From Roseburia_D yibonii (lineage in GTDB: Bacteria; Bacillota; Clostridia; Lachnospirales; Lachnospiraceae), in NCBI RefSeq assembly GCF_014297335.1, contig NZ_JACOQH010000010.1, positions 42,207 to 106,206 on the forward strand: 64,000 nt of DNA, given 5' to 3'. Both the position numbers and the translations under genes were made by a program. Positions within the stretch are counted from its first letter, which is position 1. Every line of letters begins with the position of its first letter. The notes beneath the pieces were generated by a model, which was not told the origin of the DNA, made no database searches, and saw nothing but the letters and a program-made list of their open reading frames with translations. Shown here piece by piece: positions 1 to 8,929 of this stretch.

Positions 1-1019
1 TCCTTGATGATGCAGATATCAAGTCCGTCTGGATTTTCTGTATTTTCAATGTGCGCGTACGCCTGGTTTCCATACATATATGCCATGTAAAGATCCGTGT
101 CATAAGGAGTTGCCGTGTTGTGTAAAACCGGAGCCGCAACCAGTGCCTCCTCAAACCGCCCCGTCAGGCTCATATCGGACATGATCGAGGAATCGAGCAC
201 ATAATCCGTCTCAAATTTCGGATAGATCAGCGTAAAATCATCCGCCTTTGTGTAATAACGCCCTGCCTTTCTGCCCTGCGAACCGAGGAAACAGTTTTTA
301 TAGGTTAAAACATTGTAGTTGTCGATATCCTCATAGAAATCCTCATTCGTGATCTCTTCGCCGTAACGCTCCTTTAGCTGCTCAAAAAATACATTGGTCG
401 CCCAGAACGCCGTCTCGATCTTCCAGTGATGATCCGTATTGAAAAACACATTCGACATATCCAGTCCGCTGTCCGCAAGATAGTCCCTGAAATCCACGGA
501 GTCTATGCCCGCATCCGTGAGCTGGTCGAGGAACTGGTCTGCCGTCTCATTTGACATGTTGTACGGAATGCCCTTTGCGTACTCTGTGTGCCCCTTGATA
601 TATTTATCCGGCGGCATCACATAAAGCAGCCTGCAGTCTTTATCCCGGATCGCGCCCTGCAGATTTTTCATGCGCGCGGACAGATCTTTCGTATCGTTCG
701 GCTTTTCGGTAAAGTAGGTATAATGTAATTTTCCTTCCGTATCTTTGACCACTTCAAAATCGTTTTCTTCATTTTTGTCCAGGAATTTCTGGATCAGCCC
801 GTAGGCATCAATGAAGTTGTAGCGGTATTTTACATTTTCGTTGATGGAGGTATCCACGGAAGCGATGAGCTCTGCCGGGTCATCCCCCTCCTCTATCGAG
901 GTCTCCAGTGTTTCCTTTAAGATCGGAAGTTCTTTTTTCGCGTTAATTCCGGCATACAAAAAGATGAACAGCAGAAACAGCACCGCGGTAACTCTCTTTT
1001 TTGAAATCAGTTCGGTCAT
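1..1019 (-). CDS. AlgJ/AlgX-like polysaccharide O-acetyltransferase (DHHW type), 3' end cut by window
   Basis: The gene starts with ATG at 1019 and runs off the left edge, so its C-terminus is missing. The product begins with a short cytoplasmic stretch and one membrane segment (about residues 9-23), then a long extracellular part. A TDHHWK motif lies near residue 190, the DHHW/AlgX-type SGNH catalytic signature in which Asp and His activate a serine. Family knowledge: such proteins transfer acetyl groups handed over by an MBOAT partner onto an exopolysaccharide. The MBOAT gene is directly upstream (stop 1032, 12 bp gap), followed further upstream by a cellulose-synthase-like gene, so an acetylated beta-glucan product is the natural inference. 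I recognise the family but not the exact polymer. Confidence 0.8.
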   Translation of the reverse strand, partial: MTELISKKRVTAVLFLLFIFLYAGINAKKELPILKETLETSIEEGDDPAELIASVDTSINENVKYRYNFIDAYGLIQKFLDKNEENDFEVVKDTEGKLHYTYFTEKPNDTKDLSARMKNLQGAIRDKDCRLLYVMPPDKYIKGHTEYAKGIPYNMSNETADQFLDQLTDAGIDSVDFRDYLADSGLDMSNVFFNTDHHWKIETAFWATNVFFEQLKERYGEEITNEDFYEDIDNYNVLTYKNCFLGSQGRKAGRYYTKADDFTLIYPKFETDYVLDSSIMSDMSLTGRFEEALVAAPVLHNTATPYDTDLYMAYMYGNQAYAHIENTENPDGLDICIIK

Positions 1020-1031
1020 TTTTCTGTCTCC

Positions 1032-2459
1032 CTAAAAGTTAAAGTAGATAAACGGATTGTAGCTGCCCTTGACAAGATAGGTGACTCCGACTAAGAACAC
1101 TCCCATCATAAGGATCGGATAGAACGCATTGATGGCAACCGTCGCCCCGCGCATCTTTCCTTCCACGATCAGCTTGTTGTAACGCTTTCCGACCGGCATG
1201 GAAAATAAGATCCCCGCCGCGAAAAACACTCCGTATTCTTTTAAAAACATCCACACCGTATCCGTCCAGATCAGGTTCGTTCCCACGCCGAACATGGACT
1301 TTATGTATTTTCCGGCGGCGATCAGATCCGGTGAACGGAAGATCGTCCAGCCCAGGTTCACGATGAACATGGTATAGAGCCATTTTATGACGCCCGGGAT
1401 CCTCCGCTCCTCAAAGTTTGTGAACCGCTCAAAGACCAGACACACAAAGTTTAAAAGCCCCCAGAGCAAAAACGTCCACTCCGCGCCGTGCCAGATACCG
1501 GTACACAGCCAGACCACCAGCATATTGCGGATCACCTTATCCATATTGCCCACTTTGGAACCGCCAAGCGGGAAATAGACATATTCCTTAAACCAGTTGC
1601 CGAGGGAAATGTGCCATCTGCGCCAGAATTCCCCGATCGACTGGGAAATATACGGATAATTGAAGTTTTCCTCAAATTTAAAGCCAAACATCAGCCCCAG
1701 ACCGATCGCCATATCGGAATAGCCCGAGAAATCGAAAAGAATCTGGAACGTATACGCAAAGGATCCGAGCCACGCAAGCGCGACCGGACAGCCGCCGTTT
1801 GTATAGGTATTAAAAATATGATCGGCGACGATCGCGAAATTGTTGGCGAGCAGCACTTTTTTCCCGAATCCGGCAAGAAAACGGCAAACACCGACGGAAA
1901 ATTTATCCCAGGTCTCCTCCCGGTGTGAGATCTGCTCATCGATCGTTGAATATTTAACGATCGGTCCCGCGACCAGCTGCGGGAAGAAGGAAATGTATAA
2001 CGCCACATAAAACGGATTTTTCTGCACCCTTCCGTCCTTTCGGTAGACATCAATGACATACGACATCGCCTGAAAGGTAAAGAACGAAATTCCGATCGGC
2101 AGTTTCAGATTTAAGAGCGGAATATCCGTGTCCATAGCCATATTCAGATTCCGGATCACAAAATCCGTGTATTTAAAGACAAATAAAAGTCCGATATTGA
2201 GAAGCACCGTCAAAAGCAGGATCACTTTTACTTTCCGCTTCTGCTCCCGGTATTTATCCACAAAAAGCGCCAGGATATAGTTTCCCAGAATGGATGCGAG
2301 CATGATCAGCACAAACCACGGTTCGCCCCACGCGTAAAAGAAAAGGCTCGCGATCAGAAGTACGCCGTTTTTGATGGGATAAGAGCGACGGAACAGATAG
2401 TACCAAAACAAAACCGCCGGGAAAAAATAGAATAAAAATGTAATACTCGAAAACAGCAT
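1032..2459 (-). CDS. MBOAT-family O-acyltransferase (AlgI-like)
   Basis: This 475-residue polytopic membrane protein matches AlgI/DltB-type membrane-bound O-acyltransferases in length and layout. The family catalytic histidine is visible in CTGIWHGAEW, and the conserved WRRWHISLGNW block lies upstream of it. Known role of the family: moving acetyl groups across the membrane to a DHHW/AlgX partner that acetylates a secreted polysaccharide. It starts directly after the preceding gene (stop 2460) and is followed after 12 bp by the DHHW gene, so the pair is translationally linked. The operon head is a PilZ-containing glycan synthase. In the C. difficile ccs cellulose locus a comparable acetylation pair is found; assigning this operon to the same kind of product is inference. 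Confidence 0.9.
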   Translation of the reverse strand: MLFSSITFLFYFFPAVLFWYYLFRRSYPIKNGVLLIASLFFYAWGEPWFVLIMLASILGNYILALFVDKYREQKRKVKVILLLTVLLNIGLLFVFKYTDFVIRNLNMAMDTDIPLLNLKLPIGISFFTFQAMSYVIDVYRKDGRVQKNPFYVALYISFFPQLVAGPIVKYSTIDEQISHREETWDKFSVGVCRFLAGFGKKVLLANNFAIVADHIFNTYTNGGCPVALAWLGSFAYTFQILFDFSGYSDMAIGLGLMFGFKFEENFNYPYISQSIGEFWRRWHISLGNWFKEYVYFPLGGSKVGNMDKVIRNMLVVWLCTGIWHGAEWTFLLWGLLNFVCLVFERFTNFEERRIPGVIKWLYTMFIVNLGWTIFRSPDLIAAGKYIKSMFGVGTNLIWTDTVWMFLKEYGVFFAAGILFSMPVGKRYNKLIVEGKMRGATVAINAFYPILMMGVFLVGVTYLVKGSYNPFIYFNF

Positions 2460-3653
2460 TTATTTCTCCCCCTTATAATATGCATCCACAAATTCTTTTT
2501 TGTATTTTCTGTGTTTGTACACATAATGTCCCAGAAAAACCACGATGATTGCAACTGCTGCCACGCGCACTGCCCGGATCAGCGAATCGTCCATAAACGG
2601 ACTGTCCTTGGCCACAACCTCCGTCACCCGGTCGGTCGGAAGCATCGATGCGTCATAGCCATTCTCTGTCTTCTGCGTCTCTGTCCAGGAGCCTTTTAAC
2701 GTGATCGTCCTGCGAAATGCCTGACCGGACGCGTCTCTTGCAAATAACAGGTATGCTCCGTCCACGGCATCATTTTTTACCGTGAGTCTTCCGTTTTCAT
2801 CGATGGACATGCCTTCCGGCGCGCTGCCGTCTTCCGTTTGGATCTCATACGTCACAGCCTCATTCTTTTTTAATTCCGTTCCCGCCATGTTGTAAAAGGC
2901 AGTGATATAGTCGGCGATACTCTCTCCCACTGTCGGGCGCAGCACCGTATCCGCTCCGTTTACCTCAAACCAGTTAAGCGCCTGCATATCTGCATCCGGC
3001 AGGATCTGTATTGCTTCTAAAGTGACCTGCGCCGTGTCATCCTCCGGCAGCACAAAGGTAAATCCAAGCCCGTAAATGCCGTCAATCTCTTCTGCCTGCT
3101 CAAATATGTCAAACGGAAGATAGATCTGGCCGTCAAAATCCGCAGGAATCGTAAAACAGCCGAGATCTGCCGTTGTTTCCTGCCAGATCTCATCCTCTTT
3201 TAAGACCACTTTTTCTCCGTCGGCTACGACCGACGCTCCGCCTTCCTGCGGGGCAAGCAGCATATTCATCTTCAATTCCTCTGCCTGCTCATTGACAAGC
3301 GATAATACGACACCGCCATACCCTTTGAGATCTTTTTTCGTGTCCTGAAAGAAGGACAGCGGATACTGCCCTTCTTTCTGTCCTTCTGTGGAAACCGACA
3401 GATGCAGCTGCTCCGTCTCCTTATCGTAATCGATCTGCGGTAAAAACTCTTCCTTCGCGTCTTCCCCCGCCTCAAATCCGTCCAGTTTCATGGAAATTTC
3501 TTTTGGCGGCTCCGCTTTTTTTGCTGCCATGACGGCAGACGGCATAAAAACGATGCATCCCGCCAGGAACAGACAGCCCATTCCTTTTTTGATCCTATTT
3601 TTCAATCTTACTTTTTCCTTATCCGACATTTTTTCTTCTATACTATAACTCAT
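2460..3653 (-). CDS. Secreted, C-terminally membrane-anchored protein of the polysaccharide operon (BcsB-position, unknown)
   Basis: The protein has 397 residues: a basic N-terminus, a signal-like hydrophobic stretch ending AVMAA (about residues 26-44), a long extracellular region rich in acidic and beta-prone segments, and one C-terminal membrane helix (about residues 365-382) followed by a basic tail. Topologically this resembles BcsB/CcsB, which guides a nascent glucan and anchors to the synthase by a C-terminal helix, but it is shorter than BcsB and I see no diagnostic motif. It overlaps the synthase gene by 11 bp and abuts the MBOAT gene, so it belongs to the machine. Its function as the synthase co-factor is inference. 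Confidence 0.75.
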   Translation of the reverse strand: MSYSIEEKMSDKEKVRLKNRIKKGMGCLFLAGCIVFMPSAVMAAKKAEPPKEISMKLDGFEAGEDAKEEFLPQIDYDKETEQLHLSVSTEGQKEGQYPLSFFQDTKKDLKGYGGVVLSLVNEQAEELKMNMLLAPQEGGASVVADGEKVVLKEDEIWQETTADLGCFTIPADFDGQIYLPFDIFEQAEEIDGIYGLGFTFVLPEDDTAQVTLEAIQILPDADMQALNWFEVNGADTVLRPTVGESIADYITAFYNMAGTELKKNEAVTYEIQTEDGSAPEGMSIDENGRLTVKNDAVDGAYLLFARDASGQAFRRTITLKGSWTETQKTENGYDASMLPTDRVTEVVAKDSPFMDDSLIRAVRVAAVAIIVVFLGHYVYKHRKYKKEFVDAYYKGEK

Positions 3654-5949
3654 TCATCTCTGAAAATTCATCCAGCGCAAGTACCCGCTCTTTTTTCAGG
3701 CTTCGCTTCTGCTCATAACGCATCGCGCCGCCAAAGCTGTAATCGCGGATCCACTGACTGAGCTTTTCCTGCTTCTTTGCATCCCCATGCAGCGCATCAT
3801 AATTGGTAATGCGGTACAGATACATCTGATCCCCGAACTCATTCTCCAGATCAAGCTCAAGACGGATCCCTTCACAGAGCGGAACACGAAGCGTATCCTG
3901 TCTGCTTCCCGCATAGGAGACCAGCAGATATTTATAGTTATAATTTTCAATGCTCACTTTAAGCCCGGATTCCGCGACACCATCCGCCTGGATCGGGATC
4001 CTTGCCATCTTGCGATTCTGGAATATCTTTTTCGGCGTTCTTCCCGTGATGTTCAGCCGCAGGTCATCAAAGCTCGAGGACGATTCGTCGAGATTGACCG
4101 GCATCGAGGTAAAATTGTCATAAATGATATAGATATATTCACTTTTACTGGACAGCATATCATCAATAGAAAATACATATTTCCACTGATCTCCCTTATG
4201 CATAACAAGAACCACCCTGCCCCGCACACGGGCTTCATATTTCCGGTCATGCACCGTGATAAATACCTCTTCCTCATCATCGAAATCTACCGGCTCTTTT
4301 AAGAGAACCGATATTCCGCCCTCAGAAGCATCCTGGCTCATGCCTTCCGCTGTCACGATCCCGTTGGTAAGCTCACATGCTTCTTTTACTTCCATTCGCT
4401 CATACTGACGGTAAGATTTTCTTCCCATGACAAAGAAAATGGACATGATGATATTATAGAAGTTACTGATCAGCCAGAACAGAATGACAAAGTAATCGAT
4501 CCTTCCGGTATCAAACGTCCAGCGCACGCAGTTCCAGATACCGATCACCGACAGCACTGCAAGCAGGATATGCGGGATCGCGTAATACCACGTCCGGTCC
4601 TTTTTCTCCGAACTGGTCGACTTTTTTGTGACCTTGAATTTCTTCATGGAAATTCCAAACGTCTCAAGCAGTGTCGGTATCATAAGAAACGGAAACAGCA
4701 CCGTTTCATACACATTCGTCCACTTGGTCGTGCGGATATTGCGGCTCATCATCTTGAGACAGATGTTACTGCTCAAATACATCGGCAGCCAGAAGATGAG
4801 CACCTCGATCAGCGTACAGCGCACAACCATGACGCCGAAGGTTGCAAACAGGATCGGCGACATGATATAGATAAAGCGTTTCCAGGACGCGTACCAGTAC
4901 CAGACGGATGCCAGATAATTTGCCCGCTGCGCAAATTTCAACTTTGGCGTAAAGAGCAGGTGCAGCTTCCGTCCGGTGCAGATACAGCCGCGCGCCCAGC
5001 GGACACGCTGTGAGATCAGTGACTTTAAGTCCGTCGGTGAGAGTCCTGACGCGAGCACCTCATTTAATGCGTAACAGATATAGCCCTTCTTCTGGATCAA
5101 AATTCCGGTCGCAAAATCCTCGGTGATACTCTTCTCGTAAAAGCCGCCGACATCTTCAAGCGCTCGTCTCGTAATGACGGTATTCGACCCGCCATAGATC
5201 ACGCTGTTACTTTTGTTTCGCGATACCTGAACATCTTTATAGAAATAGTCCTGCTCATTCGGGATACGGTTTTCCGAAAACAGATTATACTGAAACAGAT
5301 CCGGGTTATAAAAGGTCTGCGGTGTCTGGATAAAGCCAAGGTGAACCTGTTCTTCCTCGGGCAGTTCACGGTTTTTCTTCTCCTGATCCGCGAAGTACGC
5401 CATGGTCTTCATCAAAAAATTATGTTTCGGGATCATATCCGCGTCAAATGTCGCGATATATGGGGAAGAAGTCACTGACATGGCATGATTCAGGTTTCCT
5501 GCCTTCGCGCCCTTATGCTCCTCCCTTTTGATATATCCGACATGCATCTGCGCCGCAAGCTCCTCTACTTCTTTCCGGCTTCCGTCATCACAAAAATAGA
5601 TATGTACCTTACTCTTATCCGGGTAATCCATATGGACGCAGCCATTGATCGTCCGGTACAAAATCTCGATCGGTTCATTGTAGGTCGCGATCAGCACATC
5701 CACCTCCGGATAGTCTTCCGGCTCTACCTTCGGGAATTTCGGATATCTGATATTACTCATATTAAAGTAATGTACGAATGCTTCTAACATTCCCAGAATC
5801 TCAACTACCAGCAGCGCAATGCCGGCAACCAGCGAGAGTATTCCGGAATCGGTCGGAACCGTGTAAAAAATTCTCCAATACAGATACAGGAGCGTCCATC
5901 CGATATTAAAGATCATCCAGCTCCTGAATTTGATAACTTCCTTCTTCAC
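3643..5949 (-). CDS. Cellulose-synthase-like family 2 glycosyltransferase with PilZ domain
   Basis: A 768-residue membrane synthase. N-terminal membrane helices are followed by a GT2 domain with the full processive set: DVLIATYNEP, DAD at residues 169-171, TED, and QRVRW at 314-318. More membrane helices follow. A PilZ domain then shows both c-di-GMP signatures: RQYER at 514-518 and DASEGG at 540-545. About 170 residues follow the PilZ core, longer than I expect for BcsA. It is the first gene of a four-gene operon (synthase, BcsB-position protein, MBOAT, DHHW) behind a strong promoter. Known BcsA biochemistry: polymerises UDP-glucose into beta-1,4-glucan and extrudes it when c-di-GMP binds PilZ. 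UDP-glucose as the donor here is inference. Confidence 0.88.
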   Translation of the reverse strand: MKKEVIKFRSWMIFNIGWTLLYLYWRIFYTVPTDSGILSLVAGIALLVVEILGMLEAFVHYFNMSNIRYPKFPKVEPEDYPEVDVLIATYNEPIEILYRTINGCVHMDYPDKSKVHIYFCDDGSRKEVEELAAQMHVGYIKREEHKGAKAGNLNHAMSVTSSPYIATFDADMIPKHNFLMKTMAYFADQEKKNRELPEEEQVHLGFIQTPQTFYNPDLFQYNLFSENRIPNEQDYFYKDVQVSRNKSNSVIYGGSNTVITRRALEDVGGFYEKSITEDFATGILIQKKGYICYALNEVLASGLSPTDLKSLISQRVRWARGCICTGRKLHLLFTPKLKFAQRANYLASVWYWYASWKRFIYIMSPILFATFGVMVVRCTLIEVLIFWLPMYLSSNICLKMMSRNIRTTKWTNVYETVLFPFLMIPTLLETFGISMKKFKVTKKSTSSEKKDRTWYYAIPHILLAVLSVIGIWNCVRWTFDTGRIDYFVILFWLISNFYNIIMSIFFVMGRKSYRQYERMEVKEACELTNGIVTAEGMSQDASEGGISVLLKEPVDFDDEEEVFITVHDRKYEARVRGRVVLVMHKGDQWKYVFSIDDMLSSKSEYIYIIYDNFTSMPVNLDESSSSFDDLRLNITGRTPKKIFQNRKMARIPIQADGVAESGLKVSIENYNYKYLLVSYAGSRQDTLRVPLCEGIRLELDLENEFGDQMYLYRITNYDALHGDAKKQEKLSQWIRDYSFGGAMRYEQKRSLKKERVLALDEFSEMNEL

Positions 5950-5983
5950 TCTTTCCCCGCTTTCTATGATTTTTTATGTAGCT

Positions 5984-6012
5984 ATTATAGTTTTTTATGC
6001 ACTTCACGTCAA
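5984..6012 (-). promoter_or_regulatory. Promoter of the polysaccharide operon
   Basis: On the minus strand TTGACG and a perfect TATAAT are separated by 17 bp, about 35 bp upstream of the synthase start at 5949. Both hexamers fit the housekeeping sigma factor, so transcription may be constitutive with control exerted after translation through PilZ. Confidence 0.8.
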
Positions 6013-6076
6013 TATTATGCCATGGTTCCCTGTTTTTTCCTTACCTGGATTTTAGGCAGATTTTACATAAGTCGTC

Positions 6077-6105
6077 TTGCAGATTTTACATACGATTTAT
6101 AAAAT
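6077..6105 (+). promoter_or_regulatory. Probable promoter of the ABC importer operon
   Basis: TTGCAG and TAAAAT are 17 bp apart on the plus strand, 45 bp before the start at 6150. A GGAGG ribosome site precedes that ATG. No other regulatory structure is obvious between the two divergent operons. Confidence 0.5.
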
Positions 6106-6149
6106 AACCAACATGTGCTAATACAAAATCAAAATTACGGAGGATTATT

Positions 6150-7256
6150 ATGAAAAAGAAATTTGTAAGTACGTTACTGGTTCTCGGTGTTATGTCAACC
6201 TGTCTGCTCAGTGCCTGTGGATCAAAACCGGCATCGGAGTCTGTGGATCTCACCTCAGTTTCCCTGGATACGATCGAGGAAAAGGCAAAGGAAGAAGGAA
6301 CGATCTCTTCCGTCGGAATGCCGGATGACTGGGCAAACTGGAAAGGCAGCTGGGAAAGCATCTCAAATACCTACGGTCTTGCGCATGACGATACCGACAT
6401 GACTTCCGCCGAGGAATTATCCATGTTTGACAGCGAAAAGGACTCCCCGACCAAGGATATCGGTGATGTTGGTCAGGCTTTTGGTCCGACTGCCATTGAT
6501 ATGGATGTCGTACAGCCTTACAAAGCCTCCACCTGGGATTCCATTCCGGACTGGGCAAAAGATCCGGACGGCAAATGGACGATCTCGTATCTCGGAACCA
6601 TGGGAGCCCTGGTCAATAAAAATAATGTTTCGGAAACCATCGACTCCTGGGAAGCTTTAAAGAACAGCAGCGCAAAGATCACACTGGGTGACGTGTTAAG
6701 AGGCGCAAGCTCCCAGATGGCTGTTTTATCCTGCGCCTATGCAATGGGCGGCGATGCCGAAAATCTCGATCCTGCCTTTGATTATTTCAAGGAACTGGCA
6801 AGCGAGGGACGTATCGATGTCGGTGACGGCAGTATCGAGCGTTTAAACCGCGGCGAGATTGATGTCCTCGCAACCTGGGATTACCTGACCTTACAGTACC
6901 GCGACATCGTAGCTGAAAACAACCCGGATCTCAACATGGAATGCCACATCATGCAGGATGGCGCTGTCCAGTCGGGATACTGCCTTGTCATCAACAAATA
7001 CGCGCCGCATCCGTATTCTGCCGCTTTAACTGTTGAATATCTGTTAAGCGATGAGGGACAGATCGAGCGTGCGGAAGGTTACGCAAGACCGATCCGTGAA
7101 GATGTCACACTTCCGGATGACTTAAAAGCAAAAATGATCTCTGATGACGAGTATACCAACACCATTCCGCTGGCAGACAATGATACCGTCACCAAAGCAT
7201 GTACCGAGATCGCAAGCAGATGGGAAGAAGAGATCATCCCTCTGATCGGCGAATAG
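6150..7256 (+). CDS. ABC transporter substrate-binding lipoprotein (PotD/AfuA class)
   Basis: The 368-residue product has a lipoprotein signal peptide with lipobox LLSAC, placing it on the outer face of the membrane. The mature part resembles type-2 periplasmic binding proteins of the polyamine / ferric iron / aminoalkylphosphonate class. The start is fixed by GGAGG 8 bp upstream. Two permeases, an ATPase and a PHP metallohydrolase follow in the same direction, making a complete importer. No residue set lets me pick the ligand. The dedicated hydrolase suggests a phosphorylated or esterified compound that is cleaved after uptake, but that is inference. Confidence 0.85.
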   Translation: MKKKFVSTLLVLGVMSTCLLSACGSKPASESVDLTSVSLDTIEEKAKEEGTISSVGMPDDWANWKGSWESISNTYGLAHDDTDMTSAEELSMFDSEKDSPTKDIGDVGQAFGPTAIDMDVVQPYKASTWDSIPDWAKDPDGKWTISYLGTMGALVNKNNVSETIDSWEALKNSSAKITLGDVLRGASSQMAVLSCAYAMGGDAENLDPAFDYFKELASEGRIDVGDGSIERLNRGEIDVLATWDYLTLQYRDIVAENNPDLNMECHIMQDGAVQSGYCLVINKYAPHPYSAALTVEYLLSDEGQIERAEGYARPIREDVTLPDDLKAKMISDDEYTNTIPLADNDTVTKACTEIASRWEEEIIPLIGE

Positions 7257-7270
7257 AAGTTGGTGATCCT

Positions 7271-8119
7271 ATGAAATATTTAAAGAAGAACTGGAGGAAA
7301 CTGGGCTTTTTTCTGCCCTTTTTCCTTTTAATCATTTTTTTCCTGTTTGTACCGTTTTTTCAGATGTTCGCAAAGAGCTTTTCCACCGGAGAAGGACATC
7401 CCGGACTAGACTGGTATATCGAGATCTTCTCCAAAACCAGTTATCTGGTTGCGATCAAAAACAGCGTCTGGATCGCCGTCTGCGCAACACTTCTTGGCAC
7501 CGTCATTGATTTTTTCCTTGCGCTCGCACTGACCCATTCATCCAAACAAAAAAAGCGGTGGTATCTGTCACTTTTGAATCTCACTTCCACCTTCGCCGGG
7601 CTGCCTCTCACGCTGGCATTTATCACGCTCCTCGGAACGGCTGGCGTGTTTGTTCTGATCGGAAAAAATGCCGGCATTTCCTGGCTTGCCAATTACAACC
7701 TGTATTCCTTAAAGGGAATGTTCCTTATTTTTGTTTACTTCCAGATCCCGATGGGCACGCTTTTGCTGCTCCCGGCTTTTCAGGAGATCAGAAAAGAATG
7801 GAAAGAAGCCGCTTTGCTTATGAACTGCAGCGCCTTCCGTTTCTGGCGAAAGATCGGGCTTCCGATCATGATGCCCTCCATCATGGGTACCGTCAATATG
7901 CTTTTCGCAAATGCGCTGATCGCTTATACCACCCCGTATCTGTTAGTAAACAACGGTGTTCCGCTGTTGCCGATCAAGATCACCGATATGTTTGTGGGAG
8001 ATGTCAGACAGCGCCCGGAACTTGGCAGTGCGTTATCCATTGTCATGCTTCTTATCATGCTGCTTGTGCTGGCTTGCACCAACCTGGTCAAAAAATTTTT
8101 TCAGAAAGGAAGGGATTAA
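7271..8119 (+). CDS. ABC transporter permease 1
   Basis: A 282-residue inner-membrane permease of the PotB/PhnU kind with about six membrane helices. The coupling-loop motif that docks on the ATPase is visible as EAALLMNCSAFRFWRKIGLP. The start is ATG at 7271, 14 bp after the stop of the binding-protein gene; an in-frame ATG further upstream would lie inside that gene and is not used. The next gene begins directly after its stop codon. It forms the translocation pore with the second permease. Confidence 0.88.
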   Translation: MKYLKKNWRKLGFFLPFFLLIIFFLFVPFFQMFAKSFSTGEGHPGLDWYIEIFSKTSYLVAIKNSVWIAVCATLLGTVIDFFLALALTHSSKQKKRWYLSLLNLTSTFAGLPLTLAFITLLGTAGVFVLIGKNAGISWLANYNLYSLKGMFLIFVYFQIPMGTLLLLPAFQEIRKEWKEAALLMNCSAFRFWRKIGLPIMMPSIMGTVNMLFANALIAYTTPYLLVNNGVPLLPIKITDMFVGDVRQRPELGSALSIVMLLIMLLVLACTNLVKKFFQKGRD

Positions 8120-8929
8120 ATGAAAAAGAACCGTATTGCCGGATCCATCTGGCAGATCATCGTTGCCTTATTTTTACTCCTTCCACTGACAGTTTCCTTT
8201 ATCTACTCATTTGCCGGGAGATGGACTTCCATTTTTCCGGAAAATCTGACGTTCCGGTTTTATGTGGATAAATTTACCGATTCCGCCTTTTTCTTCGGAA
8301 TCCTCCGCGGCATTTTTATATCGGCGCTCCCGGTCATCCTCGTGAACATCATCATTCTGCTCACGCTTTTCGCGACGATCGTGTATTTCCCGCGCATGGA
8401 AAAATACATTCAGGTCTGCTGTATCATACCGACTACGATCAACGGCATCATTCTTGCCACTTCGATCCTGTCCACTTACGCGGGAACCGGCACCATATTT
8501 TCCAACCGGATCATCATGCTGATCTGCGCATACTGCATTTTCTGCCTTCCGCTCACCTATCAGGGCATCCGAAACAGCCTGTACGCGGTAAACACGAAAA
8601 CGCTTTTAGAAGCCGCTTCTATCCTTGGTGCCAACAAGTTTTACGGCTTTGTAAAGATCATTGTCCCTACGGTCCTGCCGGGTCTTATGAATACGGCGCT
8701 CATCAGTTTTTCCGGTCTATTCGGGGATTTCGCCCTGATCAAGATCATTGCGTCTTCACAGTATGAGACCGTACAGACCTACCTGTACAAAAACCGGAAT
8801 ACCGATCTGCAGTCATTCAGCGCCGGCGTTGTGATCCTTTTGGTATTAACTATGATCATCAATCTGACCGTCCATAAATTTGCGGCAAAAAACACCCCTC
8901 AGGGGAATAAGGAGGAGCACACCAGATGA
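8120..8929 (+). CDS. ABC transporter permease 2
   Basis: The 269-residue product is the second membrane subunit, with about six helices and the EAA loop seen as EAASILGANKFYGFVKIIVP. It starts immediately after the first permease, and its stop overlaps the ATPase start by 4 bp, so the subunits are translationally coupled. Two distinct permeases with one ATPase is the pattern of polyamine and 2-aminoethylphosphonate importers. Confidence 0.88.
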   Translation: MKKNRIAGSIWQIIVALFLLLPLTVSFIYSFAGRWTSIFPENLTFRFYVDKFTDSAFFFGILRGIFISALPVILVNIIILLTLFATIVYFPRMEKYIQVCCIIPTTINGIILATSILSTYAGTGTIFSNRIIMLICAYCIFCLPLTYQGIRNSLYAVNTKTLLEAASILGANKFYGFVKIIVPTVLPGLMNTALISFSGLFGDFALIKIIASSQYETVQTYLYKNRNTDLQSFSAGVVILLVLTMIINLTVHKFAAKNTPQGNKEEHTR

